Assembly: GCF_932526225.1 (NCBI RefSeq)
Contig: NC_064034.1
Location: 8,046,001-8,110,000 of the forward strand
Length of the DNA stretch: 64,000 bases
From: Nematostella vectensis
Lineage: Eukaryota; Cnidaria; Anthozoa; Actiniaria; Edwardsiidae
Reading direction: 5' to 3'
Part shown: positions 12,279 through 25,400 of the stretch, one piece after another
Layout of the letters: each line of letters opens with the position of its first letter
How positions within the stretch are numbered: the stretch's first letter is position 1
Notes under the pieces: model-generated
The model's database searches: none
What the model was told of the DNA's origin: nothing
The model's input: only the letters and a program-made list of their open reading frames with translations
Program-made: the position numbers and the translations under genes

Positions 12279-13650
12279 AAGTTTTTCATACGAGAGCCCT
12301 ATAATTAATCACTGTACTTCCAATAATAATTCTTCCCCAACAAAAGACATATTTACAGCCAAAATTTCAAAGGAACAATCGATACAACAATGGAATGTAC
12401 AATACAAATAAACCAACACGCTCAAATCAAACAAAAAGCGACCTCAAGATCAAGTAATCCTCTACCAGATCCACTGTTCTAAAATACACACCGAACGACA
12501 AACTGATCTGACTGATGTGTTTCCCAACCCTAAATCAACATGGAAATAAACTACAATCTTGATTAAATTCGCTGAGTGTCCTTCGGTTGCGGCTTGTTTG
12601 TTTTGAATCAAATAAACTTGAACGCACTGACCTCAAAATCTTACTAAGTCATCCACCTCTGTCCCTCGCAAACAAACCAAGATTGTCCAAATACTTGAAA
12701 ATCCGTCTGAGCCCCCAAATACACTTGTCTAGTGACTTCAAACAACAAAACGGTTCGCAAAAACTAGGACTTTACTCGTGAGCTTCTCTTGTCTCTTCCT
12801 CAAATTACACGCGGTTTTTCTAGTTAAACATTAAACAACAATAGTTATTACTTGAGGGCCTGACCCAGTTACCTTCACGCAAAAAGATATGACAAGCGTT
12901 TCAAACAAATCCTTGTTTTAACCAGACACGGAACAGATTATGCCATCTAACGGTCAAATGTTTAGATCGAACTGAAAAGGCAATGATTTTTAATCTTTCA
13001 CTTACTACCATGAAATCAGCACTCAAAACACAATCAAATTCCCCTCAGCTCGGTTAAATCACTATACCTGGCAGCCCCTCGTCTTGGTTCTTGAGAGGGG
13101 TAGCTGATACACACACCAAAACAGCGCGAGTCGTAACAAGCATTTTAAATAGAGCCATGTTGCGAAGAGCTCTGCTGGATAGCAAGTGTGCTCTGGCGAT
13201 GTTGGGCTGTTCTAAGTACGTTATTCGAAAAGCCCGCCGTGTTATAACGGACCACTCTCGTACCTTCACGAATCCCCGAGACAATAGCACCACATGGAGG
13301 TGTTCACCGACGACACGTGTACTGAATATGATGTAAACAGTAGGCCACAATAGCATTGAACAATACCATCATTTAACACTTCCGCACAAATAGGCATCAA
13401 TTTTAATCTAATAATTCAAGCAAGTAAGATGGGATACTTAAAATATAAAAAAATGGTAAAATATATAGATTTATTGTGATTTAGGCAGGGGCTCATAAGT
13501 AGGGGCAATCAACTTCCCCACATTCTGGTAATATATAGGTGTCACGGCGTTTTTCTAGGATCAGGCTATAGACGCGCGGATTAGCCAATCAGATGCGACC
13601 TTTGTGCTGACATTTTTAGAATTCAAATTCATGGGTAGGGTTGGTTTTAT
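12279..13650. other. AT-rich region without a supported gene
   Basis: This may contain the 5' leader or LTR of the gag-pro element, but no second copy exists in the window to define it. Short open frames on both strands at 13054-13356 overlap each other and carry no recognised domain. Confidence 0.4.
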
Positions 13651-13749
13651 ATTAAAGAAGAGAGCAACAAAAGTCAAAGTACCGAAGAGAGAACATAGCT
13701 CAACTGCACGCGCTTCGGTACTTTGACTTTTGTTGCTCTCTTCTTTAAT
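13651..13749. repeat. Perfect 37-bp inverted repeat with 25-nt loop
   Basis: The arms 13651-13687 and 13713-13749 are exact reverse complements over 37 bp, starting ATTAAAGAAGAGAGC and ending TACCGAAG before the loop. A transcript of either strand would fold into a hairpin of miRNA-precursor or siRNA size. Alternatives are a foldback transposon or a recent inverted duplication. Confidence 0.9.
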
Positions 13750-14560
13750 GTGAATCCATTAGGCGAAAGGCAAAATCGCGACCGTTTGAATTCGAATATT
13801 ATTATCGGATTGGTATAAGCAAATATTCTAAACTATTATTAGATCGGTAGTTATACAAGATAAAATCTAGCTTTGGTGGTAAACAACAGAAACAACAAAT
13901 ACTTCAGCGATTAGGCATCGTGTGGGCTCCGGACGTACTTTCAAAATATCACGTTAAATTTACTTTGTGTAAATAATCTGGGCAGTAATAGGAAATGTGT
14001 GAATGCGTACTGTACGGCTCGACTGATTTCATGCTGTAACGCTCTGATAACAGATTCCCATATAAGACATAGCTAAGTCGATTGGCCGATTAGTGTTTTG
14101 CCTAGCCAAAGTGACGTCATTATCCGACAGGCCCGCCAATAGAAGCCAGGTAACGAGGGTAAAAAACTTGTCAGCCTAGTCCATCCCAGGCTTTCTTACC
14201 GGGTTACCTGTGCTCGAAGATAAACCGTGAGGTATCCTGGGTGCTGGGACGAGCACACATGGTTTCCTGTGACGTCACAACTCTTACCATCCACAGGAAA
14301 CCCAACCACAGGAAACCGATAGAACGAGGACTAGACTGAAAATCATTGTCATATGTCAAAGAAGTGAAAAGCCTGAAGGCAGCAATGTAGACCTAGGTCG
14401 TAGTGTGCTGCACATGATGACGCCATCACTACATTACTATAGCAACACACCTATTCCCAAGAGAAGCAAGCGTACTGAAAGTATAGTCTATTTTTCTCAT
14501 TTACTTGATCTGGATTAGGTTCGATTCTCGAACATGTCCTCTAATTTTTTTTTTTTTTTA
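13750..14560. other. Intergenic region without a supported gene
   Basis: No coding signature was seen. A short inverted repeat GGTTTCCTGTG / CACAGGAAACC (near 14260 and 14293) and a third partial copy CACAGGAAACC near 14309 suggest a small decayed repeat. Confidence 0.4.
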
Positions 14561-14579
14561 AGCAGATACAATTCCATAC

Positions 14580-14835
14580 TCCTTGCTCCCTGCTCACCTC
14601 CAGTTTTTCGGTCAAGTCCATACTCCTTGCTAACTATCTTGCTCCTCCTTGCTCATTCTTGTTTTTCGATGTTCGGTCAAGTCCGAATTCCTTGCTCACT
14701 CTCGCTCCTATTAGCTCATTCTTGTTTTTCGTTGTTCGGTCAAGTCCATACCCCTTGCTCATTCTTGCTCCTCTTTGCTCATTCTTGTTTTTCGTTGTTC
14801 GTCCAAGTCCGTATTCCTTGCTCACCTATGCTCCC
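14580..14835. repeat. Pyrimidine-rich tandem repeat, about 65-70 bp unit
   Basis: Phrases such as CTTGCTCATTCTTGTTTTTC and GTTCGGTCAAGTCC recur three to four times. The overlapping open frames are by-products of the repeat. Confidence 0.75.
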
Positions 14836-15065
14836 TTTTATTCAACCCCGTTCTCCCTTTGTTTCGTCCATTTTTCGTATACTGTAAGCAGATAAGCGGA
14901 TAGAAACATCTCATTTCCACAGGGATTTGTAGTCTACGAAGCAAGACGGAACTTTAAGGTTGCGACTTTACGAAATAACAATAAACTACATTCTGAGTAT
15001 ACAAATATTGAAATAAGATTGATATAGCATCTGCGGGTGGACTTTGCCCGACGTATGTTTCCGAG

Positions 15066-15536
15066 GTGTTGTTGCTTTTCTCCGCCCCTACCACTACCAA
15101 CAACAAGACATGCAACTGCCGACAGAAAGACACCTGCCCTCTAGACGGAAACTGCCTACAGACATCTGTTATCTACCAAGCTACCGTAACTCGAAAAGAC
15201 AACAACACCTCGGAAACATACGTCGGGCTCACTGAAAACAGCTTCAAGACCAGGTACAGAAACCACACCGCATCATTCCGACACGCCAAACACAGAAACT
15301 CCACCGAACTCGGCAAACACGTCTGGACTCTCAAGGACAGCATGATTGAGTACTTTATTTCATGGCGCATTCTTTCTTCCCACTCCGCCTACAACAGTAC
15401 CACTAAGCGTTGCAACCTCTGCCTCAAGGAAAAGCTGACGATCATCTGCCAACCCAAACTATCAACTCTAAATAAACGCAATGAACTCGTGTCCTCGTGC
15501 CGCCACAGAAACAAAGCCCTGCTACGAAACAATTAG
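15066..15536 (+). pseudogene. Penelope-like element remnant: GIY-YIG endonuclease domain
   Basis: The protein has the Cys-rich linker NKTCNCRQKDTCPLDGNC, then the GIY-YIG core (VIYQATV, then TYVGLTENSFKTRYRNH), TELGKHVWTLK and the terminal CNLCLKEKLTI and CRHRNK. This is the C-terminal domain of Penelope-like retroelements, which nicks the target. The reverse transcriptase that should precede it is absent, so this is a 5'-truncated copy. Its frame is intact to a normal stop at 15536. Confidence 0.88.
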
Positions 15537-16460
15537 AACTGTTAATCCCGTCACCGTTAAATTTTCGCGCTATCAATTTTTCACACGTTCCGCACTGTTA
15601 GTTTTCGCCCCGCATATTTAATGTAACTCGCTATTGTTCCTCTTACCGCCTTAGTTAAAACTATCAGTCTATTATTATGTAAATTCCAATGTTAATAGTA
15701 TATATACGATGGTAGGAATATTCTCATATATATATATATATGGAAATAGAAAAACATATTCATGATATGAATACTTATGGAAATAGAAATACATACTCAT
15801 GATATAAATACTTATGGAATTAATTCGAAACCCCTTACTTTGAAGACTGTTACTGCGGTACATCTGTTCGTAAAAAAAATAGAGATAATACAATGATAAA
15901 TACATCGAATTAAAGGTTAAACTTAAAGGTTAAGGTTAAGCATTCAACAAATCATTAGTTCCATGGTCGATGGTACCTTGAAAACTATGTAACATCCAGA
16001 GGTTTTACTATTATTACGAAGATTTGATCATCCTAGTCGGTATCGTACGAGATAATTGGCCACGTTAATGTGATTTTTCGGTAATTGGGAGGCATCGGTG
16101 CTGTATAACAACAGGGGTGTAGCCTAGATTGTTCCAGAGCCACTACAATCAATACTAGTAGTATGAAATTTTCTTTTTTACTGATGTTGAACGCAAAATC
16201 TGTCGTATTTGTGTAAAAGTTGTTAAACCCTTAAATTGCTCAGTAATTATTAGCAAGTATTAATTTTCTGAAAAAGGCTGAGCTGTACCTGACTGTAATA
16301 TTATTCTTTTGTGCGGGAAATCGGTCAGTAATTTCTCTGTAGCACCAGATGTTTGCAAAATAGGTATATGATTACTCGGCTTGGTAATATTTGTGACAGG
16401 CAGTTACAAAATATCACAGAGCACGCGCGTCCTTTCTGGGTGCAACTTTGCTATGCTGCG
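15537..16460. other. AT-rich intergenic region
   Basis: The region holds the likely 3' end of the Penelope-like copy and a short TATATA tract at 15726-15740, with twofold repetition of TATGGAAATAGAAA nearby. The promoter of the LRR gene starting at 16461 should lie near its right end, but no clear core element was seen. Confidence 0.4.
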
Positions 16461-19400
16461 ATGTCTGCGACGTTTACTTTTTTCTTTTGGGCCGTCACTT
16501 TTTTCAGAGGTAAGCGGTCATGATCGTGCAACCAACACGAGGCTGTTGGGGGTCGCTTTTCTACCAAAGCCCACTTTTAGTCAGGGGAGAAATTTGTATA
16601 ATTAATCTATCAGTTTTGAGAAGGCGTTTAAGTAAGGGCCACGAAAAAGCATTTTTTCCTTGGTTCAATGAGTACGACTTTGGAGTTAAGCCCTTCGTTA
16701 GTGGGTGACTAATCAATCTGACGGACGAACGTTTGGTTATTTTTTATTCTCCTGCTCGATACGTCTTTCACGTCTAGTTTGGCAGTTTCATGTATATTTT
16801 TCACGGGACTTTCACGGGCCGTGGTTTTTTAAACTAATGATTGCCTATCCCACTATCGTTTTTGCTTGGGCCCGGGTAGCACTTGACCAAATTCATAAAC
16901 TTTTTTGTCAAAAGAGTTTCGTCAAAGTTTCAGTGCCGGCACCGGAGCATAATGCAAATTTTAAAGAATCTTTTTCACCCTCACTATTGTGACGGTTAAT
17001 TAGCTCAGAAGCGTCCAGCTGAACTACTTGCGATAGCTATAGCAATAATTTCTATACTTTTAAAAATTCAAAAACTTTCAACTCTATCACCAAGAAGCCT
17101 TTTTTATACATTATTCTACTGGAGTAGTAGGGTTTTGGCGCAGCTGGCGCAACTTTTTGATCTCCCCAAATTTCATTCCAAAAGTGGCGCAAAAGTCTCC
17201 GCGCACCTCCGCCAAGCCTCGCGACCTGCGCATGCGCGAGTTTGCCAGAGATCTCTTGCACGACCAAGCCCACCTGTCAATCACTTTGTCACGTGATAGC
17301 CACGCCCACCTGTCAATCACTTTAAAAACCTGTCAATCACTTTGTTAAGAACCTGTCAATCACTTTATCACGTGATAGCCAAGCCCACCTGTCAATCACT
17401 TTGTCACATGTCGCACCTAGGGGGAGCTCAAGGGGCTATTCTGGTCTAAAGACGTATGAGGCCCTAGATAAAATGACATTAAAGACGGAGGTGAAGATCA
17501 AAAACGATGCGGCTACCGCCGGCGGTTGTTCGGTGCTGGAGGTGAATGTGAGTGACACTGCGGATGCGGGGCCTGAACACTGCTGTTGTAACGCTGATTA
17601 CTATGAAGACTCAGAATACGGAAGCTTCGACCCCGTTGGGTTTGTGGCCGGAGCGGCGACAATTGTCCTTGGTGTTCTAGCGATGTTAGTCTCCATGCCA
17701 CGGTATGACGAAAAAAGATGGGTAAGATACTAGTCCACGAATGTGGTGTGGAGACTTTAGACCGCACCGCCCCCACGCGGACCCCTTCAGAAGTCTTGAC
17801 AACCACACACATCACACCTAGATGGAGCTCGAGGGGCTAGCCTCTCAGCTTCACATCTAGAAAGCCTTTGAAAAGTGGTTTAAAGACATGAACAGTTTAA
17901 TAAAATGGAGGAACGAACAGTTGAACGTACGGTTGAAGATCGGTCACCACCACCATACAATATCCCCGGCGGACCGGTGCCTGAGATTAACGTCCCCACC
18001 CTCATGCCGGAATTTGCACTGTTTGACCGAGCCCTCACCGAATACGAGACTAGTAGAGCCTCCTTGGGAGACGAGGATAGTAGTAACACCCTTTGCAATC
18101 ATGACGACCTAGTCACAGAAGACGGGGTCACTAGTTGCTTAGAGTGCGGGGAACAGATGCAGCGCGTGATCGCACACGAAAGGGAGTGGGGTTTTTACGG
18201 ACATTCCGACGGCAAACGGTCTTCGAATCCAAGTCGGGTCCAGGTACGTAGGTCTGAGGATAGAAATATTGACAAGGATGTGGAGAACATGGGTTTTAGC
18301 GGGGTAATTGTAGCCAAAGCTAACGAGATATACACTCAGGTGACGAAAGGCCAGATTTTTCGCGGCGACCCACGGAAGGCGATCGTCTTTGCGTGTATCT
18401 ACTACGCCTACAAGATGTCCGGTGAGTGTCAGACACCGAAAACCTTGATGGAGACTTTTGGATTGAGCAGGAAGAGTTGCCTTAAGGGTCTAAAAATCTT
18501 TAGTATTAACGCGCCTAAAGATTACTTACTACACGGAACGTCTCCCACCGTCGTGGACCACATTCGCGATGTGATGGATAGATTCTCGGCGTCCCCCGCA
18601 CAGAAGGGAGAGGTGGTCCAGCTCTACTACAGATCTGAGAACCGCTCGTCTGAGTTGAATCGCGCTCGCCCACAATCCTTTGCGGTCGCTTTAACCTATT
18701 ACTGGGTACGGCTAAAGGGGGTCGATATTACACTTAAAAAATTCTCCGAAAGAACGGGCGTCTCCGAGTTAACCATCAGTAGGAAAGCGAGAGAAGTGGC
18801 CACAGTCCTGGGTACGCCTGGTGTGGTATGATATTTCCTGATTTCCAGAGAAATCAGGATTTCCAGAAAACTGTCAGTTCGGAGTAGATGTGAATTGACA
18901 CGTCTAAAAAAATTCGATTAAATTGGTTTAAAGACGTGGGTGTAGTAACAAAATGGATATGCAAAGTGCTGGAAGTCTTACAAATCTCACCGTGGAGGAT
19001 CAAGCCGCCACCTTAGCGAGGTGGGGAGCCGCAGACTTTGACACCGTTATGGAGCGCGCGGCGGGGGAGGGGTGCGTCGAGACCGTGAGGTTGTGTAAGA
19101 GTTGGGGTGCGACGGATTTCGAAAAGCCGATGGCCGAGGCCGCGAAGAATGGGCACGCCGAGATCGTTAAGATGTGTTGTGAGTTGGGCGCCTGTGACTT
19201 CGTATATCCAGCGTCCATGGCCGCGAAAGGCGGGCACGTAGAGGTTTTGAAGGTGATGGACGAGTATTGTGACGACGAAGAGGCCATGATCGAAGCTATG
19301 GGTACTGCGGCGGGGGAAGGTCAGGTGGGGGTTGTTAAGTTATTGATAGATCTAGGCGTCGATGCCAACGTCGGTTGGACCTCCGCCGAGGCGGCGTACA

Positions 19401-22400
19401 ATGGCCACGTTGAGGTTCTAGAGTTGCTGAGAGAAAACTTCTGGGAGTTTGACCCGGACTATGCTATAACACCGGCCACCGAATCTGGCAACCTCGAGAT
19501 TGTGAGGTTGTGCTTGGAGTGGGGCGCGACCGATCTCATTGGGCCTATGAGTTACGCGCGGTTTTGGGGTCTACACGAAATTGTCGCGGTGCTACGTGCG
19601 GCGTGGAGGTGGGGCCTCGTGCATGAGGAGCTCCCGGAGAAGCTACACAAGGTGAGATTCCGTAGAAAGCTGGAGGACGAACTAATGCCAGTAGCTTGGC
19701 ATCCGGACAGGTTTTGGGATTGGTGTCTTGATGAGCAAGAGAAGGGAATGTTGGAAGAGTGTTTCGATGGGTAGGCGTGAGAGACATGCTTTGGTGTATG
19801 ATGTAAAAAAATTGAAAAGTGGCTTAAAGACATGAACAGTTTAATAAAATGGAGGAACAAACGGTTAAACGTATGGTTGAAGAGCAACCACCACCACCAT
19901 CGGGTAGTCTCGAAGAACCCATCCTGTGCTCGATCTGTTTAGAGGAGGTGCAAAAAGAAACAAGCGCCGAGTTAGAATGTGAGCATGGAAATCATCTGAA
20001 ATGTGTGCTTAGACTCCGCTCTGCGACCTGTCCAGTATGTAGGAGAACTTTAGTGAGCGATAAGCTATGCGTATGTGACCTGGATATTATGAGTATTGGA
20101 TACAAAGAGCTCTCCGACGAAGAATCTTTCGATTATGAAGATCACAGGAGGGAGTGCGAATCGTTTCATGCCTACTGCCTAAGTGTAGGATCGAGGTTCA
20201 GAGAGAAAGCATTAGAGTTCATGATGGAGACGGGGATTCAGCAAGCCATAGACGAGAGTCGTAACGAGTATGGCTTACCGACCGTGCAGGATTTCCCGCG
20301 CGAAGTGAAATTTTTAGTTTACCTCAGACTGTTTGGTGGTGAGAATGATACCGAGACGCGACGTGAAATCTTCCCGTTGATTGACGAGGGTGGTGATGTA
20401 TTCGCCTCGTTTCTTAGAGGTAAAACCTTTGTGGTTGATAGAGATCTCGTTCGCGAGTTGGACTACCAGATGTATCTTATGATGTGGGCAGAAGAGGAAA
20501 GGTTAGGGACGCGATGTGAGACGTTCGAACGGTCAAGATGGGATAGTTTACCGTTCGTAGATTGGATTTTAACACCTCATACTACCAACCGGCTAGAAGG
20601 CGGGTATCGCGTGTTGGATTGAAAAGTGATTTAAGGACATGACCGGTTTGATAGAAATGGAGAACCAAACGGTGAAGGACCTGAAAGTATCCCCCGTAAA
20701 GCGAACAACGGATTATAAGTGTCTTCATGGCAGAGTGAAATATTATTGCAAAGATTGTCACGGATCGCAAATCTGCCCTCACAACCGGAGAAAAACACGG
20801 TGCAGAGAATGTAACGGCGGTAGCATTTGTGAGCACAGACGAGCAAGATATGTCTGTAAAGACTGCAAGGGGAAAGGGATGTGTGAACACGGCAAACAGA
20901 GACCCTTTTGTAAGTTATGCGGAGGGTCTCAAATATGCGAACACGATAGACAAAAGCATCATTGCAGAACGTGTAACGGAAATTAACATTGACCCACTCA
21001 GTTTTGTAACGCGTCTCACGTTACAAAACACATACATTCCTAATCACCCTAACAACTAGCGATTCTGAAAATAGGTTTTGTATTTACATTGAGAGTTCGC
21101 GGTCGCCAGGGTGGTCTGGTATGCACACGTGAACAGGTATTGTCTTCTTGCGGTACGTCACATCCGTCCACATGCACCCCGCATGTTACCGGAATAGATA
21201 CCAAGCTAAACCAGCCGTAAAGGCTGTGATCGTGGCAAGGTTAGTTTCGTGCTGTGTGTTCGTGGGTTTAACCACGTCCGGCTTTGGGTTAGTTTTCGCC
21301 TCCGGTTCCGGTTTGTGAGCCGTGACTGACTCGGTATGAGGTAACACAATCTTTGAATGACCCATATTATGTTTTGGGATCGTTTTTATCTCGTTATTTA
21401 TCGGATTCAGCCCCAGTTTCATATCAGTGGTGGCTTTTTGTAACTTGTTATTATAGCCAGCGATCGAAGTGTTGTTATTTATCACAAGATACGATGGACT
21501 CAACCAACAGCCGAGGGCGAAAGCCAGGTCTAGTTTTTGTCTCGCCTGTTGTAAAGCAAACTGATACCGTTGTATACTTTTCGATATACTGTTTTCCACC
21601 ACCGCGCTTTCAAAGAGTTTCGTGAAGACCTGTTTCGTTTCCTGAGCTGAACCGCTATCACCGACGATTGACGACCGGGTCTGAACTTGCGCGCCTAGAA
21701 TACAGTAAACAAAGGCTTCAATGCTCTGGTTTATCCTAGACAACCCAGCTTTGGTTAACCCCATTGATTTTTCCGGAAAGAACCACTCATACTGAAACCC
21801 AGTTCTAAGGTCTTTCAGGTACTCGATCTCAAAGTGATTCATGTGTTCGTGGTCGCTTTTGGCAGCGTCCCATTCGTCGTGTAATTGATCAATGGTGCCA
21901 TAAGGCTTATACTTGTCGTTAGAAGATGACAAGCCGTGATAATCATAATTATAAACGTTCCCTAACCCAAGATTTATCGGTCCGAGGAACCGGAAATCGT
22001 CACCAGTTCGGAATTCTGTTCTTAGTTTTTGGTAAGCCGCTTCGCTGTAAAAGTTTTTATTCCAACTAAAGAGCCTATCTTTTGGAAGAGGGCATTGTAG
22101 CTCGTTTAATAGTCGTCTGATAGTGAAAATGATGTGGAATCTGTAGAACGACCCCACTTGAGAGTCGTCAATCATGTCACGCGTCACACCACATCCAGCA
22201 GTCGCGCAAAACATAGCAAAATTTAAGGCTTGACTCCAATAACTGAGGTTCGGGGCGTCGAGCCACCTACTAGCCTCCTTTGCTGTTCTGAATACTAGCA
22301 AGCTGTCGGTGAATATGTCCCTAAAAACAAAGTGTGTCTTCACCTTTGGTGTTATAAAAACATTAAAAGAGACGTAATTATTTCTCGTAGGGTTTTCGTC

Positions 22401-25400
22401 CCACGGCAATATCTTGTACTCTGCACGCGCGTCTAGTCTGTATTGTTTTGGGAACCCAAACAGTTGCTGGATCGTTTCCTTGTATGCTTGTGTGTCGTCA
22501 GCGACTAGAAAATCCTGGATATTCTCAGGTTTCCAGCTGTCACCGGGGAAGTGGTATAACGTCTTGACTAGATTCCCATTCTTGTCGAATGGATCGTATT
22601 CGTCCCCATTGAAAACGAATTGCACATCGCCATGCTCGTCGGCAGAGAACCTGAAGCGTGAATAGTAAGGGTACCTTTTCACAAATTCTGTAAACTTCAT
22701 CTTATATGACATATAAGATGTTTTTAAATCAGTCCTTTACGCATCTCAATTCATAGATCCATCCGACGGGAGTTCTCTCGTACAGAAATTTCACCGAGCG
22801 GGTCGACTCGCCAGGTCTTTCAAAATCTCTTCTCTTACTGTTTCCCTCAGCTTGGTAATGTTTACGTTTTTTTCGTCCTCTCTTACCGACTTTTGACGGA
22901 TCTGGAGCTTTAGAGCCTCAAACTTGTCCACCTCGTTCAAGATTAAAGAGAACTCTTCGTCTGATATTTTGTTGTCTTTTAAAGCTTTAGAGACCAGGTC
23001 GCGTATGCTATTTACTTTTGCCTTTGCCATCGCCGCTGTTTGGTCGTGCTTGGAGACTTTTTGCGACAGCCGTTTAGAAACCGCCGCACAGCCTACAGAC
23101 GTAAGACCGAAAACACCGGCCAAAGCACCCAACGGAACTCCGACGACGATACCAAAACCCGACAGAGAAGTCCCCAAACCACTAGACCCAAGAATGACGG
23201 ATAAGAGTCCTAAGACCACACTTAACTTTGAAAACACGCTCTGCCCTCGTTTATACTTTTTCCTCACGTTCTCGTAATGTTTAACTTCTTGCTCCAAACT
23301 TCTCAAAACATCGTGGGTCTTTTGGAGTCTGAAGTTATCACCCGAGGGGCTGACCCCTCGGGGTACGTTCGGGTAGATTGAGTTGTACTCTTCCATAGCT
23401 TTATTATGGGGAGAGTTTATTCTTTAAGTGATTTCTAAAATTAGACGTATCGGGTAGAGACCGCGCTCTATTGTGTTTCCGTCACCGCCCTTTATACTAA
23501 GACGGAGACTACTCACGTAACCGACTGATGTGGTACTAACCCGTACTGGATCGCTTGGATTGAGGTATATCTTTCCTTCATCAAGCTCTACACTTGCTAG
23601 GATTTGTGAGGGCGCCCCTTGTTGGAGGGAGTCAGACGCGTTCACAAGATCGCAGTGGATAAAAATAGCCTCGTGACCTATCATCTTTATCTCGTGGCGA
23701 GTGTTTGCTTCCAGCTCCCTGGTCTTGAGTCCTAACAGGCAGGCGAGCGGCTCATTCAACACGACGTTCCGATGAACTTCGAGTGACGAGTCTCTAATAG
23801 AGACTGACTTTTCACCAAGACGCATACCCCCATCTATTTGACGTTTTAGCGTCTCGATCGTATACTGCCCCGCGGGGATCCTAAGGATAGTGTTCTCACC
23901 GTCGGAGACCGTTCCCTCGCTTGAGAGACTGTTACAACTATTATGAAACGCACATCCTCGCAGCGCGATAAACCGCGGCTTTTCAATAGGGTGTTCTAAA
24001 TAGATAGTAAAGTCACCAACGTTTCCTTCAATGTAGAGTAATACCATTTGTTATGATTTCCGTCTCCTTTTAAATCGTTCTACGAAGTACAGAACGACAG
24101 CGACGATGAGAAGCCATGCGTTTTTAGCTAAAAAGCCAACAACTTCACCTGCCGTTCTAAATATGAAACTAGCTATAGCACCAACCATTCCTGGGAGTAT
24201 TTCTCCTAATTTTTTGCCTATTGTTTTCAGACCATTTCCAACACCTTTTGCAACACTAGTCAGCCCAGCTTTCAGATTAGAGACAATAACACCGATAACA
24301 ACGCCCACAGCGGTAACGACAGCAGCGACTGTAAATCCGTATTTCTTAAAAATCGCTTTGACACGATCTTTCAACGACATTCTCTCTTCAAGATTTTCTC
24401 TCTCCAATTGATTCTCTTCCAAAGTCTCATCTATGACAGAATTTCTTTCGCTGAGCTCTTCATTTTTACGATCTATAGCTCTTAGTCTTTCTTGGTTAGT
24501 TGTTTCACTTCGTTCCTCATTATTTTTTCTCATTTGCTCGGTGTTTCTCTCTTCTTCTTCTCTGAGTGTATTAGCTGTAGCGTCTAGTTCATCGAGTTGA
24601 ATCTGAATTTGCTTGTACTTTCCGGATCTGATTTTGGTGTCAACACTCTTCCGCACCGTTCTATCCTCATTATACAACCTTTCTGGTCTAGTCCAACCAC
24701 CTTTTCTCGCAGAATAGAAGGAAATGAATTGTTTCCCTCTTTCATCCGTTGAAATCTGAACTAAATTTTCATCAAGATCTGGATATTTCGATAACAAAAG
24801 GTCTACCCTAAGTGCGTCCGTTGAAGAAGAACCCCCCATATTCTGTAACTCCATGTACTCGGGGACAGCCTTCCCAGGGTTTCGTGTTTTCCATAAATCA
24901 CGCAACCTCCCTATCACGTGGCTTGTAGCTCTACCGAATCTAGTTGAGATCCTTTTAATCCATGGTTCTACTCCCTCATCATCGTTTGGAAGAAGAGAAT
25001 CATATTCTTCGTCCACGGTAGTATTCAAATCTTCTCTACCTTCTTCTGTTGTGGGATCAAAATCTATATCCATTTCTTATTTTGTTTGAAAATAAGAAAT
25101 CTTTAAGTCGTGCCGGCTCATATCCACCTACTCGCTACATAGCCAAGAGCTAACATTCCACCTCCAACATATGCCATCTCTCCCATCTTTTGGTTGCTAC
25201 TTGGTCTGTAGTAATCTGAGAGCTCAGGCTCTTTCAAATCAAAATCTGGATGTGTTTGAGCGTATAGTTTGAAAGCCTGATCGGTCTCCTTATCATTCTG
25301 GTCTGCACGAAGTTTATTATTATATTCTTCCTCCAACCAATCCTGGTATTCCTGTCTTTTTTTCTGCCAATCGCCCATTGCTTGTTGATACTTTTCAAGC

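Noticed and set aside
14534-14895. Overlapping frames rich in LLAHSCFS
   Set aside because: By-product of the pyrimidine-rich tandem repeat; two other frames are also open for the same reason.
16429-16506. Upstream start MLRCLRRLLFSF for the leader exon
   Set aside because: It would end in phase 0 at the donor, while the next exon needs phase 1; the MSATF start fits.
17052-17348. Frames within the left terminal inverted repeat, and their mirror copies at 33815-34156
   Set aside because: They arise because the repeat has no stops in some frames; no start or domain, and both strands are open.
17401-17472. N-terminal extension of the first Polinton gene into the terminal repeat
   Set aside because: Uses a non-ATG start, runs through the promoter box and is made of repeat sequence.
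23424-24047. Reading this gene as a protease
   Set aside because: No His/Cys catalytic pair in suitable order; beta-rich pattern fits a penton protein better.
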